From Mansonella perstans (taxonomy: Eukaryota; Nematoda; Chromadorea; Rhabditida; Onchocercidae), in NCBI GenBank assembly GCA_037074765.1, contig JBAMDO010000088.1:62001-126000 (forward strand): 64,000 nt of DNA, given 5' to 3'. This document shows positions 47,460 to 61,247 of the stretch, one piece after another. Each line of letters opens with the position of its first letter. Within the stretch, counting starts at the first letter, position 1. The notes under the pieces were generated by a model, which saw only the letters and a list, made by a program, of their open reading frames with translations, was not told the origin of the DNA and did not search any database. Position numbers and translations under genes: made by a program.

Positions 47460-50400
47460 GCAGAAGTTACGAGGCGAAATTCTGTAGATTAAGCACTGAT
47501 TCAAAATCACATAATGAAGAGAAAAACTCAGCCAAAGAAAGATGCATTTTGGTTCTGATTCAAATTTGCTTACACTGTTTGATTTCGATGCATATTAAAT
47601 AGCCTGCCTAGCTTTCTTTCCCAGGCATTTATTTGTGTAAATCTTTCTTTTCTGTCATTGTTAATTAATTATCGTATTCAGCTATTCATAAAAGTTCTTA
47701 TTAAAAGCATTTTTCAACTCGACGTACCAAAGGAACGCACTTGGAAAATGCTACCATTTCAGATGTAGTTTATTACTCGTCCTGAAGTGTTTCTCTTTCG
47801 CTTGGGAGCGGACTGCATTACCTGTCACAGCAGGTATCCAGTAGTAATTTCAAACCTGTAGGCTTATGTGTCGTCCGATCTTATAAATGAAAGAGTGAAA
47901 TATCTATGAAAAAAAAGAGAAGAATTTATCAAATACCGGAAGTAATTAAAATTTCGTCAAGTTCCATGACCGTTCGAGAAACATATAGCTTTTTGCAACA
48001 GAATTATTCCCATATTTCTATGTGACGACATTCATCAAAAATATAACCCTTCAGAAAATTTGATTGAAACTTCTGGAATGATCAACGATTATATCAGCTT
48101 ATAAGTTTAATTTAAAGTGCGGAAAATACTACATTTCATTTTCTCACGTGCAGTTTTGCTTACTAATAAATTCTATTATATTTAGGCATGGAATGATAGC
48201 AGCTTACATATCATAATGATATAGAAATAAAACATAAACCATAAGAGCGGTAGTAAAGATGACCTTTAGCAGAAGGGTCAAATTTCGGTATTGTGAAATT
48301 TGTCAAATGATACTCGGAGATAGGTCAGAAATATTTTATCTTTTCTGTAAAAGAATGTAAAAGCTTTCCATCGATCCTTTGGTACTGTTCTTTCGATGAT
48401 AAAAATTTTCTTCCTTTCCCGTAAATCCTTAAATCTCTCGGGAACTGCCAAAGAGAAGGGATGAGATTAGCACTCTGTGAAATCATAGCTACGTATGCAT
48501 TCACATACATGTACGTTTGTGTTTGTCTGTCCATCTGCTTGTCAATGAACTGTTTTAGTGCGAAATTTAATGGCAAGTTTTGGCTCTATCGTTGCTTCCT
48601 TATGCTGTTTTAATTCTCCATTACGCTTTGCAGGAGGACAGTTGACAAAATAATCAAGAGAACCCCGTGGGGACAGGCAGATCGCTTTTGTTGATGAGTA
48701 TTTCTGACAGGCAGATCGCTTTTGTTGATGAGTATTTCTGCCAGTTCTGTACCCACTACGAAATAGAACAGATATTATTGATTCTAACTCTCAGGAAGCC
48801 AATTAAGAAAAGAAAATGAGTCATTCAAAACCGCCATTAACAGTGCTGCGTAATTTTGTGAATAAGTGATAGTTGGACGGAACGGAGTCTTATACTCCGT
48901 CTCGGGTAATTTCATATATCTTCGTCGTTAATGGTGGTCCTATGCTTGTCAACAGGGCATCAGAAAACAGCTGGCCAAAGCAGTCACAAGCTGCTCTGTG
49001 TTTTCTTAGAGCCAATAGTAGAATTAATTGAAATGGTTAACTCGAACTTACAAAAGAAAAAGAGGAATTAAAAATGAGTTAATCATATATAAATTAAATA
49101 AAAAATTGAAATTGTCCACTGATTTATGTTGTGCCAGTTGCTGGCAATGAGTTTGGAGACCCCCAACATGTGGGCATGCTCGAATTGGGGAAAGGCGCAT
49201 TGTTGATAACGGTGACAGTGACGACAGTAAGGAAGAGTTCAATGAAATAACTAAGCTAGTCCTAAAAACTTTGTCTTGATAGGTTACTTCCAGGAAACAA
49301 TGAGGAATTTTGTTGTGATGAAGAGCAGATTGCATTGTTGGATGCGCAAATGACACTGCCACGACAGTTCCTGGGACGATGTCCAAGTTGCTTGACGAAT
49401 TTTATACAGCTATGGTGTGACTTCACGTGCTCACCAAATCAGGCGAATTTTGTACGGGTCATTACATCTACCGATGATTTATATCTCGTGTAAGCGTCCC
49501 GCATGTTCTTCACTGTTTCCGCCATATAAATAAGCTCAAGAGTAGCCAATCTGAAGATCATCAATTAATAAAAATAGCCAACCTAAAATCTCTGATTCCT
49601 GAAGCTTCTTTTGCATAAAGTTGTGGCTTACGAGCGGGGTTCTGCGCAAAAGCGGTACTGAAGAAATTGAACATTGTTCGAACCAGTTTCGCTTTTTCGC
49701 AGTTCAACTTGCAAATATTTTCTTTTTTTTTCTGGTGCTAAGTTGCCGATACTGCAGCAGAAACGGTTGGGTATTTATATTTTGTTGTTTTGCAGGAAAA
49801 ACAAAACGCAGTACATCACAGAGGTTGCCTACCATGTACGAGACAGTTATGCAGATGGGTTATTTCAATCATGTAAAGATGTCAGTTAATTTTTATAGCA
49901 TTTAATTTTAAAAAAATTAATTATCCTTGTCCTTTGTAAAACTGCCATAGATCGCGTTCTCACTGAAAGTAAGACAGGTGTATGAATTGAGCGGAATTGT
50001 CATTCACTCATTATTCGTGCAGCTAATTAATAGCATTACGGTTGTCATCGGAAAAAGCTTTGTCACGCTGATTTGAATAGAACTTTCTTTCGAATTTTGA
50101 AAAATTTCGGTGAATATCGATGAAATTATCATTTGTTCAGCAATTAAAAGAAAAAATGTAAGGTACTATTTCCTAGCCACCTTGTATATTATGATCAATA
50201 AAATGAAAGTTATTTATAGTGAGGCGCAATGAGGACGCATTCATTTGTCTGGGTACCATTCCTAACGTTGATTACTTTCTGTGCTAATAGTGTATCCTGT
50301 CATTATAGGTTCGAGCTATTGGAACAGACTATGCGCTTAGTTTCATGTGCGGCGTGAGCGTCACCGAGTGTGACATATCCCGGTGGTTCACTTTCCTAGG

Positions 50401-53400
50401 TACATACAACGAGGACATTGGCGTACCTTTCCGTATTACTTTCATTACTACCCCTTCCTTGTCCGAATCTGAACAAGAAGTTCAATTAAACGTTTCAAAT
50501 GCTACAGCGCTTGATATTAAACCACCTACCACACGAGTATATCTCTGTTCAGAAGCAGCTCATCCTAATGGCTCCCCGTGTTCCTGTCAGGACTGCCCTG
50601 AGTCCTGCGTTACTGAATCACCCTTCCCGTTTATCGTGCAAGTAAGCTTTTCTTTTATATGTGCTCATTGTGATATGGTACTTGAATCCTTGAAGGCCTT
50701 CATTTTTCTGGAAAGGCGTGCGTCGCTTATAAACTCATGTTTAGACTGCTTAAGTGATATGGAAGGAGAATTAGTGAGATATTGAATCCTTCTCCTGCGG
50801 AATAAAATCGATATAGTTCGGGACTTACAATCCATTTAAAACAGTTGAATGTATGGATGCGGAAAAAATTTCATGATTTGTGGAAGTCTATTCAACTTTC
50901 TGCTATGTGAACTCAAATGAAATTATTTGTTTGAACTTTTGATTAATTATTGACATGAACAGTTTCATATGCCATTACTCACATATTAACATATAGCATA
51001 GCATAGCGATAAACATAAATTTCACTTGAATTCCGTTCATTCACAATGTCTGAATAAGTCCAAGCCCAGTGAAAATGTACAGAACATTCATAAAAGATGC
51101 ATCAGAGCTTCGGGTTAAGGTTCATATCAATAAAGGTTAAGGCCCTTTCTTACCAGTAACTTACTGTGTTCAATTTCAGGAAGAGTGTCAGATTGCATCC
51201 TTTGATTGTATGCTAATTTTATCACTTTTTGGATTTGGTGGACTATGCTTTGCGGTGCTCTTTTTCGCGATAATGCACTATAGCTTGAAAAGAAATCAGG
51301 ATGGCGACTTGAGTGATTTTAAATCAGCCAGTGAAACCTTGGATGATGCTGATTTAGGTACAATTGATACGTTAGGATCGTGGATCGAGTCACAGCTTGA
51401 GTTGATTTGCGCATATTATGGACAGGTATATGTAAATTCCGAATAACACATTACAAACAAAAAGGGGCGCAGTAGTAGATCGTATTACAAAATTAAGTAA
51501 TTTGGAAAAAATTTCTTCCATTCATTGTTTAATGTTAACAAAGCACCTGTATGAGATATTTTGTCAATGGAAGTAATTTAAATATTAAAAAATTTTAATC
51601 ACGCATCAATCAATGCCTTCAGTTATGCGTTAAGCACCCATTAGCGGTGTTTGCGTTTGGCACGCTTATTGCGGTACTTTGCTCAAGCGGTATGTTCTTC
51701 GTTCGTTTCACTACCGATCCAGTAGAACTTTGGTCATCCTGGGCTAGTAGAGCACGTAACGAGAAATACTTTTTCGATAACGAATTTGGGTTGGTTTATG
51801 ATGTCTTATTTTTCCCGGAAAGATTTTCGTACTAACTGAATCATTCAACTCTTCTCATACTTCTCTTCCCTCTAATAAGAAATTATTTACTTTTTGATCA
51901 GGAATTCATTCCTCCTCGTATGGAATTTAAGCTTCAGTTTCCACTCTCAAAAAATTAATGGTTATGTAATGAAAAAAGGGTTATAGACCATTTTATCGCA
52001 TGGAACAATTGATCATGTACCCACGAGATCAATCATTCTGGCCACATGAAAATCAATCGAACTTATTCGAACTTGGCTTTTATGGTCCAGCACTACGAAA
52101 GACATTCCTTCAAGAAGTTCTTGCTTAATCCTTGTTAAGCAATATTCTCAGCATTAATTATATTAAGTTGCATTTGTTAGCATTTTCGTCTTTGAAATGT
52201 TATTGTCAATTAAGAACTGGAGGTAACTGCCTGCTGGTTATTGTAGGTAGCAGAGCTACAGGAAGCGGTGACAAACTTGATAGCAGTGACAGAGGACGGT
52301 ACTAAAGTGACACTTGCTGATGTGTGCTACAAACCGATGACCCCTGATAATCAGAATTGTGCAATAATGACTATACTCAATTATTTTCAGGTTGCATTTC
52401 AGTTATTTTTATTCCAGTGAGTCAAATTTTCCAGTTTTTCTATCAACAATACTAAACTTACCTAAATTTTATTGAATTTGTTGTGGTTTTTTTTCTATTG
52501 TTTTACTATTCACCCGTACACATTGTTTTATTAAAAATCAATCCAGATTATTGTCATGTAAGTCGAAACTTTAACAATTTAGCTAAATTCTGAGCTGCTT
52601 ACCAATTCGGTCTACAGTTCTTCCAAAATTAATCCAGATTTATTCTTCAAGCAGTTTTGATATATTTCAGGGTGATAAATCAATTTATTCATATTTCTAA
52701 ACTCTTTTTGAGCATTGTAAAGCATACATTTATCCTCTACGTGGGTAGGAATTATTGAAAGTTCCTTCACAACGGCTTTCGTAAGCGAATAAAAGATCTA
52801 AATTTACAATTGATTTTTGAGATTTCAATAAAAATTTGGAAAATATTCAGATATAAATGAAAATTACTGAAGCTTACTAAAGAAACAACCCAAGTAAAGA
52901 GCAGCGGAAAAATACTTTGCGCTGCATGCATGTGAAATTGAGTAGTTTGAAAGAATAATTTACCAAGGTTAAGTTGCTAACATATTTCCAAGAAATGCAG
53001 TTTTTTGCAGAACAATATGACACTGTTGAATGAGACGAGCGTTGATGACTGGAGTGGCACGCAATTCGACTATCTGGACCACATCATGACATGCGTTCAG
53101 TAAGTAACTTAGTCCTACTACTTCATTCATCGTTTTGCAAATTTTAGCAGAATTAAATTTGCAGTTTAGTAGCAGCTAGACCAGCTAGATCAGGAAAGAC
53201 TGTTAATTTAGGAATCCATACCAAACGATCACTCAACTTGGCATCCCTTGCTTATCTGCATTTGGCGTACCCATTCAGCCGTACGTAGTACTAGGTGAAT
53301 TCAACAGTAGTAATCAGTGGCATAGTGCAAGGGGCGTTGTTATCACTATTCTGCTTAACAACCATATCTCCGCTGTGAAAAATAAGCACGCTGCTGCATG

Positions 53401-56400
53401 GGAAAAATTGTTAGTATTTCAATTTTTGTCAAAGTAAAATTATTCTTTTATTTCCAAAATGCAACAAAATGAATTTCACTTTGTTTAAATCTAAATTTAA
53501 ATTTATTAGAAGTTATTAAAATGACAAGGATCCAAATTATACCCTTACTTTTTTATCAAGATTTATTCTCTATCTTCGGAATATTTCGCATCAAAACTAC
53601 GCAATATCATTCATGGCCGAACGTTCCATCCAGGTTTGCTCTATTGGTGCTTTCTCATAAAAGACTCCGCACAGACTTCATAAATCTGCTCTCATTCAGC
53701 TACAACGATCCTATTTAAATTGTTTTTGTCTGTACCCATCTAAAAATTGAAGAAAATGGAATCAATACTGTATTTTGTGCAGGATGAAATAGATCGAGAG
53801 AGCCAGTCGGATGTCTTCACCATACTTATCAGCTATATTTTCATGTTCGCTTATGTCGCGTTCGCACTGGGACAGTACCAGGTTAGTGTATGACCAGAAA
53901 ACTGCCACATACTTTGTTATTTCAACTAACAAGTCACTGTGCTCAAATTCGTTCGCTTCTTTTTCTTTATCTAAAAGAAGGTAAATATCATATCTTAGGT
54001 TACTGGAAACAATTTGGCTACGTTACTTGTCCACTCGAAGATAATGCTTGGTGCTGCGGGTGTTATGATTGTTGCCTTATCAGTTACATCATCCATCGGC
54101 TTGTACGCATTCTATGGTATACCTGCAACAACAATTGTTCTGGAAGTGCAACCATTTCTAGTACTCGCTGTAGGTGTCGACAACATCTTCATTTTTGTAC
54201 AAGCCTATCAGGTATCCGTACAAGTTCGCCGTTCCTAATCAATCCGATTTCATTTCTGCAAAACGTACCCACAACTACCGGTTCAGCACATACAAATTTC
54301 TACTGTTCAACCTCTTTGAGCATTTCGTCCTATCGCATTTCTATGATTCCGAACGCACAATTTCTGACAGACTGGAACTATAAAGAATCTGTCAGACATT
54401 TTCTTTACCTCATACAGTCAATGTACCATGTCTAATGAACACACAGAATCATCTACCGGGATGAAATCATTTTTCTTAGTTATTCTCTTACTTTGATTCA
54501 TTGAGTTTGCCCAAACAACTATGGCCAAAGCGTGTCCATAACAATAGTAACAAATCTTAAAGAATCACTATAATATTTGATGACTGAAGAAAGCGAAAGT
54601 GGAGAAGTGTTCAGAATCTTTCATATATTTTACTCCTAATTATGTTATTAACGCCTGCAACACTGAAGGCCAGAAGGACAGCTACTATGACGGCTCAGAA
54701 AACAAGGAGCACTTGCCGCATTTTATGTCTAAGAATCTGCGTTCATAATATAAAACTACACTTTCATTGATCACAACTCTTTCAATGACGTTGTTACATG
54801 GATGAACCAATCACTTTCCTTCTGCTTAAGTTTAATTTATTTTTCCCTATACAAATTTACTTATTTTTTCTCTGAACCTTCCAGCGAGCCGAGGAACCTT
54901 TATCGGAACCATTACACCTGCGAATTTCGCACATAAGCGGCGAAGTGATACCATCTATGCTTCTATCCTCGCTATCTGAATGCTTGTGTTTCTTCGTTGG
55001 AGCACTATCTTCGATGCCTGCTGTCAAGGTACCTTTCAACGATTTTGCGATCTTTAGATTCTTAAAATTTCTCCTTGAACCGATGATTAATACATGAGTC
55101 GCCTAGAAGAAAAAAAGGAAGTTATGAAATCATCCTTTCACATGTTCAAGATTAACTTTGTAAAATAATGTCCACAACAATGAATCATGAATTGTTGAGT
55201 CGAAGGAAAGTAATATGGACACTCATTCTGAGTGCTAAACATGGTCAGAAAGCAGTGCGGGTAGTTTTCTATTTGCAATACTTTTGATTGAATTTTTTTA
55301 GACGAATTTTTATGATTTTGTTACGAAATTTTCTTGTTGCGATGTATATTTTTCATTTAGGTCTTCTCGCTATATGCAGCTCTGGCGATATTTTTCAACT
55401 TTTTCTTACAAATAACCTGTTTCCTTGCTATATTCATCGTTGACGTACGACGCGAAGAGGTAGTTTTGTTCCAGTAATCGTAAAAATGTCTTACTTATAT
55501 CACGAAGATGAAGTTCCTCTTGTCTTTCCGGTCTTTACTCATCGTAATTTTCCTGTTTTTGGTGGCTGTCGTTCCTTTGCAGTATCCCCCATTTTGTGTT
55601 GTTTCTTACCATTTCCAGTATTATGGATTTATTGCGAAGCTTGCGAGTGTTTAGAGTGGCAGGCCTGAATTGTGTTGCTGTCGTCGTATAACAACCGTAG
55701 AAAGCGTTAATAATGATGGCTATATGTTGTACCTGTTCAGTAACTACTATGCACCATTTTTATTGTCGAAATACGTTCGAGTTATTGTGGTGAGAATAAT
55801 TTAATACTAAAATTTTCGAAAAATTTCAATAAAATCCAGAAAACGAATACTTTTTTGTATATATTAAGGCACATAGTCAAGTTTCACACGGAAATATCGT
55901 TGGCCACCAACATGTTGAGCTCACTCCGCGAATTTTCTTTTGCAGGCAAAAAAAAATGCAAACTTTCTTTTTGAAGCAACTTTCAGCATTTTCATCTCAA
56001 TTATAGGTATTTTTGTTTGCTGGATGGCTTAGTAGCTCGTTTGCAGTGATGGGCAACATCCCTCTTGGCTTTGATCAGAAGATGGCAGTTCCTGAAGTAT
56101 AGATTTATTTTTTTATTTATAAGGAATGGGCAAAATACAGTGCGTCACCAACTCTTACACTCATTTTCATGGACCCTGTCACTGGAATTCTGGAACCGAG
56201 CCCCGAAGACCCTAATCGTGCAAACGACTTAGTATTGCTTTATCAAATTTTTCTTTTTACAAGTAGTTTTTCTGCTTTCAGTCTTGCCCTGCTTTTGTCT
56301 CATTTTGTTACCTGCTCTTTCTTCTTCTTGACTCTTTCCGACCAATGACAGAAGCAATTCATTCCCTTTCAATGACAAAAGTAATTCATTCCTTTTCATG

Positions 56401-59400
56401 TTACTGAATAGAAAAACGAATGATTACCACATCAAGAGAATTGTAAATGGTAATTTATCAATGAGAAAGTTTCCGTTCATTCGCTCTCAGTCCAGTTTAT
56501 CTTTTGTAACTTGGTTAGACTGAGTAATTCCTTATAAGATACATGTGTGGAAGATTCAGAAATAGTTTCTTTCTTCCTCGTTTCTCAGCTTTTACATCTT
56601 TTTGCCTTCTACATCTTTTGAGATTACACAACCTTATTATTGTTTTTTTCAACTCTCAGTTCCGGGATATCTAGTAGGAGTAAAATGCGAATGAACAGAA
56701 TTATTATAAAGAGGCAGTGTCTCAGATCTCAAATAAACTCGCAGGGATGTTTACAAGATGATGTTGATTATTAATTTATTTCATCCATTAAATTACCTTT
56801 TATAGGATTCATATGTTTTTTCCTATTTCAAAGCGATGGATCGATTCCTCTCAGTCGGTCCACCAGTGTATTTTGTTATCAAAGGTAATATGGAATTCAG
56901 TGACCCTTATGAGCACAACAAAATCTGCTCTGGTGCCGGCTGCGCCACCGACTCATTGGGTGCTCAAATTGCCCATGCCGCACGATGGTCAAATAGGTGC
57001 AATAATATGTTTTTTCTTTTAATTTGAATTTTTGTTGAAAGCTTTTAAAATAATTCTCTTAACGGATAGCACAAATCAAAGCAAGGTAGGATTATTACTG
57101 TACCTAATGTACCTTTTCAACAAGTAAAAGATGATATGATACTGCGGAAATTAAAGATTTAAGATATGATGGTTAAGAAATTTCAAAATTCAACGATATA
57201 ATTGACTGAAAATTCAGCATTATTTTAGCAAAAAAAAAAATTGTCCTTTTTAAAATTATGACAGTTTTGCTGATTAGATGTACTGAGCTAAATATTATCC
57301 CCGTTACAGGTCTTATATAGCTTATCCAGCAATGAACTGGTTGGACGATTACTTCGACTGGTTACAACCCTTCGGTGATCCACCATGTTGTCGGATCTTC
57401 CCCAATGGGACGTTTTGCCCCTCCACCGGTAATACTCTATTATTTACCATTCCCATTATTCATGACTGTACATTATGTTTCATTGCTGCTGCGAAACACC
57501 GAGAAGTCATTTCTATACACCAAGAATTTCTTCCTGAATATTAAAATAGACAGTTCCAGAAAATTCAAAAAGCTGCGTCCCTTGTAATGTGGAATTTCGC
57601 GATGGTAGGCCACGTCCAGACTTGTTTTATAATCATCTCACACACTTCTTATCCAATAATCCAAGTATCAAATGTGCCAAAGGGTAATTTTTTGCGATTA
57701 TATTTTTAAGCAATGCAAAAATAGCAGAGGTTCAATAATCTTCTGGAAGACTAAAATATGCTTCTGTGATGCTGTCGTCTTATAAAAGAATCGCTGTACG
57801 AACTTTTTCAAAGTTGGTTTTTTTTCCAAAATTTTTGTTTGTGTTTCTAGAGGCCATGCAGCATACGCTTCCGCTGTTAAGTTGTCTAGACGCAGCCGAA
57901 TCTTGTCGTCGCATTTTATGACTTATCATACGGTTCTGAAAACTTCATCAGACTTCATAAATGCCATGACTAGTGCTCGCCGTATTGCTGCCAATATCAC
58001 GGCTATGTTGAATAAGGACAGAGATGGACGATGTCCTATCGAAGTATTTCCATATAGGTCATTTTGCACTCTTTAATTTATCCAGCCAAAGAAACCGTAT
58101 TTGTTAAAGGCATGGTATGGGAATTCAATTAATAAAAGATGACTAGCTTAATCAACTGTAATTTTCGAAATATGGAAAAGAAAATGATGCTAAAAGTTGA
58201 ATTTTGCCACTAGTCGGATAGTATCAATAGCGCATCCTTCAATACTTCGTGCTTGTATGGTCAACTAAGCCAGTTTGAAATAAAACTTTGAGGAATGAAT
58301 TTACTTACGATGCCCAATAAGCTTTCACATTCTTATGCGCGAAATTTTTTTTGCAGTGTATTTTACGTTTTCTATGAACAGTATATGACGATAGTAATGG
58401 ATGCGTGCATCCAGCTGGTACTTTCCTTAATAGCTATATTTGTGGTCACAATAGTGCTTCTCGGCCTTGATCCGTGGTCAGCATTCATCATTGATCTTAC
58501 TATAAGCTGTGTTCTGTTCAACTTAATTGGTCTCATGTACTGGTGGAGTATTGATTTCAATGCTGTTTCTGTTGTAAACCTTGTGATGGTGAGCGCTTTA
58601 GCTATTTTTCGTTGTTTCGAATTAAGGAAACTTTTTGAAAATTTTATTTTTTTAAAATTTTCGAATCTTTTCTCAGACCGTGGGAATATCGGTGGAATTC
58701 TGTTCGCACATCGTTCGGTCATTTGCTGTAAGCGTTCATCGGGATCGTTTAATGCGTGCTCGGCATTCTCTGGCGAGCATGGGATCGTCGGTTCGTTCTT
58801 TATTTAAATTTCGAACTTGAAAGTTTTGATATAAATTGTTTTAAAATCGAGAAATAAGTTCATTATTTGCAGGTTCTCTCTGGCATAACATTAACAAAGT
58901 TTGGTGGAATATTGGTCCTCGCATTTGCACATTCACAAATTTTCAAAGTATTTTACTTTCGTATGTTCCTTGGCATTGTATTTATTGGAGCAGCACACGG
59001 TCTCATATTTTTACCCGTTTTACTCAGTTATATCGGTAAGTGATTTTTCTTCCGTTTCTGTTTTCGAAGGTTACTAACAGTTCTTAATCATCGTAAAAAG
59101 TACGCAAGGGTGCATCAGTATTGAAGAGTGTTGATGTTCCGAAGGTATGTAATTCAGAATGGTGATCTTTCTTTACAACATTCTTGACCAGTCAAGACTT
59201 GCTGAATATTCAGAGTAGCGGAGCTAAATTTTTCAATTTGTACTCTCTTCCCCGCGTCACTTTGTTAAGCTCTACTCAAATTAATCGAATTTGGAAAAAT
59301 TATAGGACCACCGATGAATAAGCGCAAGCTGATCATGAAGACGCGGTCGGAAAGTTGCTGCATAAATGATTGCGGTGGTACAGTAACGAAAACATGCCTC

Positions 59401-59442
59401 ACGAAGCACTGTGATCCTTCACCACTCACGGATGTTTTTTAG
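46566..59442 (+). CDS. ncr: Niemann-Pick C1 homologue (NPC1/NCR)
   Basis: A polytopic sterol transporter of late endosomes/lysosomes in mammals. C. elegans has two, ncr-1 and ncr-2; which one this matches is not decided. Exons: join(46566..46794, 49294..49489, 49796..49880, 50309..50641, 51180..51425, 51623..51789, 51987..52116, 52247..52390, 53011..53099, 53212..53409, 53561..53633, 53783..53881, 53999..54211, 54885..55028, 55361..55459, 55655..55789, 56007..56096, 56806..56996, 57310..57428, 57554..57683, 57851..58057, 58357..58588, 58677..58790, 58873..59035, 59306..59442), 3963 nt and 1320 residues (human 1278). A signal peptide (residues 1-22) precedes the Cys-rich sterol-binding domain ([21 protein letters not shown]). 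The sterol-sensing domain lies at about 640-815 ([16 protein letters not shown]). The second luminal domain has DDYFDWLQP and [11 protein letters not shown]. The C-terminal permease-like helices include [11 protein letters not shown] and [17 protein letters not shown] ends 7 nt before the ATG. Confidence 0.95.
47427..47458. repeat. Poly-A tract
   Basis: A run of 32 A in the 2.5-kb first intron of the NPC1 gene. Confidence 0.85.
48672..48739. repeat. Perfect 34-bp tandem duplication
   Basis: Units 48672-48705 and 48706-48739 are identical (GACAGGCAGATCGC...). They lie in the first intron of the NPC1 gene. The lack of divergence suggests a recent duplication. Confidence 0.85.
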
Positions 59443-61247
59443 AAAAGTTCATCTTGTTAGTGCATTCCTTCTAGTCTCTTCTTTTCATTCACTTCTTAGG
59501 CTTTATTCGAACTTTTCTCCTCGAATACTAATGTTCAAATCGCCTAAAATCCCGCAGAAGGAAAGTCGGCCAGAGTAGTGACGGCCAAAGTTTTTTATTT
59601 TTAAATATTGTCATCGAAATGCCGTGTTAATCACATCCTCGATAGAGCTGAAGTGATACATGTAAACTGCAGCAACAATTTTTTTGCTAACTTATCAATT
59701 CGTTTCAGTTGAACTGTTTCATCTTGAGTGATGTGCCTCATATTACTGCTAAATTATTATTTTTTTTTCCATTTATTTTTTGTTTATTCAAAGGAATGCG
59801 CATTTTTCGATAGTTATCGATTTCTGAGAGAAATTAGAGACATTTCAGCCCAAGTTTAGCAGTATTTCCTTCGTTCTTATATGCATACGAAGATATTTTT
59901 AGAAATGAAAAAGTTGAATTTGAATTTGAATAAAATTGTGTCGAATGTCGCTTTGAACAATACATCAGCTTTATGTTATATTCAAACCAAAACAACTGAT
60001 CTTCTTCCTTGAACTATAAGTTATTCACTTTACCATCCAAAATTCTTGACATCTCTCAGTGGAAGTTGCTAATTAAAATGAACTCCAAAATGATTTATTT
60101 ATTGGAAAATTCCAGTTTTTTGCGACAATCAATTGTTGCCAATGCTTAAATCGATCATTTTAGGGAAAAAATCCCACAACATCCTAATATTTAGTACAGT
60201 TGGGGTTAATGCTGGGGATATTCAGTGGCCAAGGTCAAGAAATACTTCATGTTATAGTGACATGACATACATTGAACGTTATATTATGGGCCAATGTTAA
60301 GGATGATTTTATGGGCCGTTTCTGTTGCTCTTGGAACCGATTAACTATTGCAACATAATATAATTTTGATAGATTTGACTGATTCACGGATCTATTACTA
60401 TCATGTAGAATACAACATTCTAGAAAGCCTTTAAGTGAAAAGTGATTTTTTCAGTTGGAAAGAATCGTGGATTTTATACTTTTCTATGATCAAGAAGAAG
60501 TAGACGAGAAAGTGGACAAGACAAGACCGGTCATCACCAAATGCTTGTAAAAGTTATGTTCTCTTAGTTATCGCTCAGTTAACGAAATGCTGTATTTACA
60601 ATTTGACCTTCATAGATAAGAATGTCGAGAGTCCATTGTAGGTGACAGCGTTGAGCGGATGAGTGTATGTGTGTTGCGCGCTGATTAGTTCTTCACAAGA
60701 AGACTGTACGGAAAGGAAGAATCATATCGCTGTTCTCATTTAAGACATTCCTATCCTACCAACTCAGTTATTTCTCTTTTCTCATCGCCTACGAATCCAA
60801 ATAATTCTAATGGCGTGATATATCCATACAACTTTCCATGTATATGTGTGTGGGTGTGTGTTATCTTTTTGAGCATTTAGCGTGCAACTTGAAAAAGACC
60901 TTTGCAGAGATTCGACTAGTACCAATTCGTCACCAGTACTCTTTCTTCCTTTTATCTTGCTCTTCATAATAGCTCTCTTAGATGTTTTTAATCATTCTTC
61001 ATAAAAATTTTAAGAATCTTAACGGACACTAACGTCAAATGCACTATTCGTTCTGTATATAAACAGTAAAGATGGACATATTTCTTACTAAACGTGAAGC
61101 ATCTGTTCATTACAAAGAGAAAGAACATATCTTTCTTTAAATAGCACATTTTCAGAAGTTTTTATCAACACGGCAGGAAGCTGATTTCAATTTTAAATTC
61201 TGCTGGATGCACTGACATAGTCCAATCAAATGCATTGAATTGAAGCT
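59443..61247. other. Intergenic region between NPC1 and myosin VII
   Basis: The 1.8-kb gap separates two genes on the plus strand. It should contain the NPC1 3' UTR and the myosin promoter. It is AT-rich, with a short GT-rich stretch near 60845-60860. I see no gene, RNA or long repeat in it. Confidence 0.5.

Noticed and set aside
53521..53560. Longer NPC1 exon starting at the ATG at 53521.
   Set aside because: The conserved alignment (FILYLRNIS...[10 protein letters not shown]) begins at 53561 after a TTTATCAAG acceptor, and the upstream part is out of phase with exon 53212-53409.
59101..59144. Regular exon of the NPC1 gene.
   Set aside because: Including it breaks the frame of the last exon. 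Direct splicing 59035 to 59306 restores the conserved YIGPP.NK segment, so it is left out of the main model.
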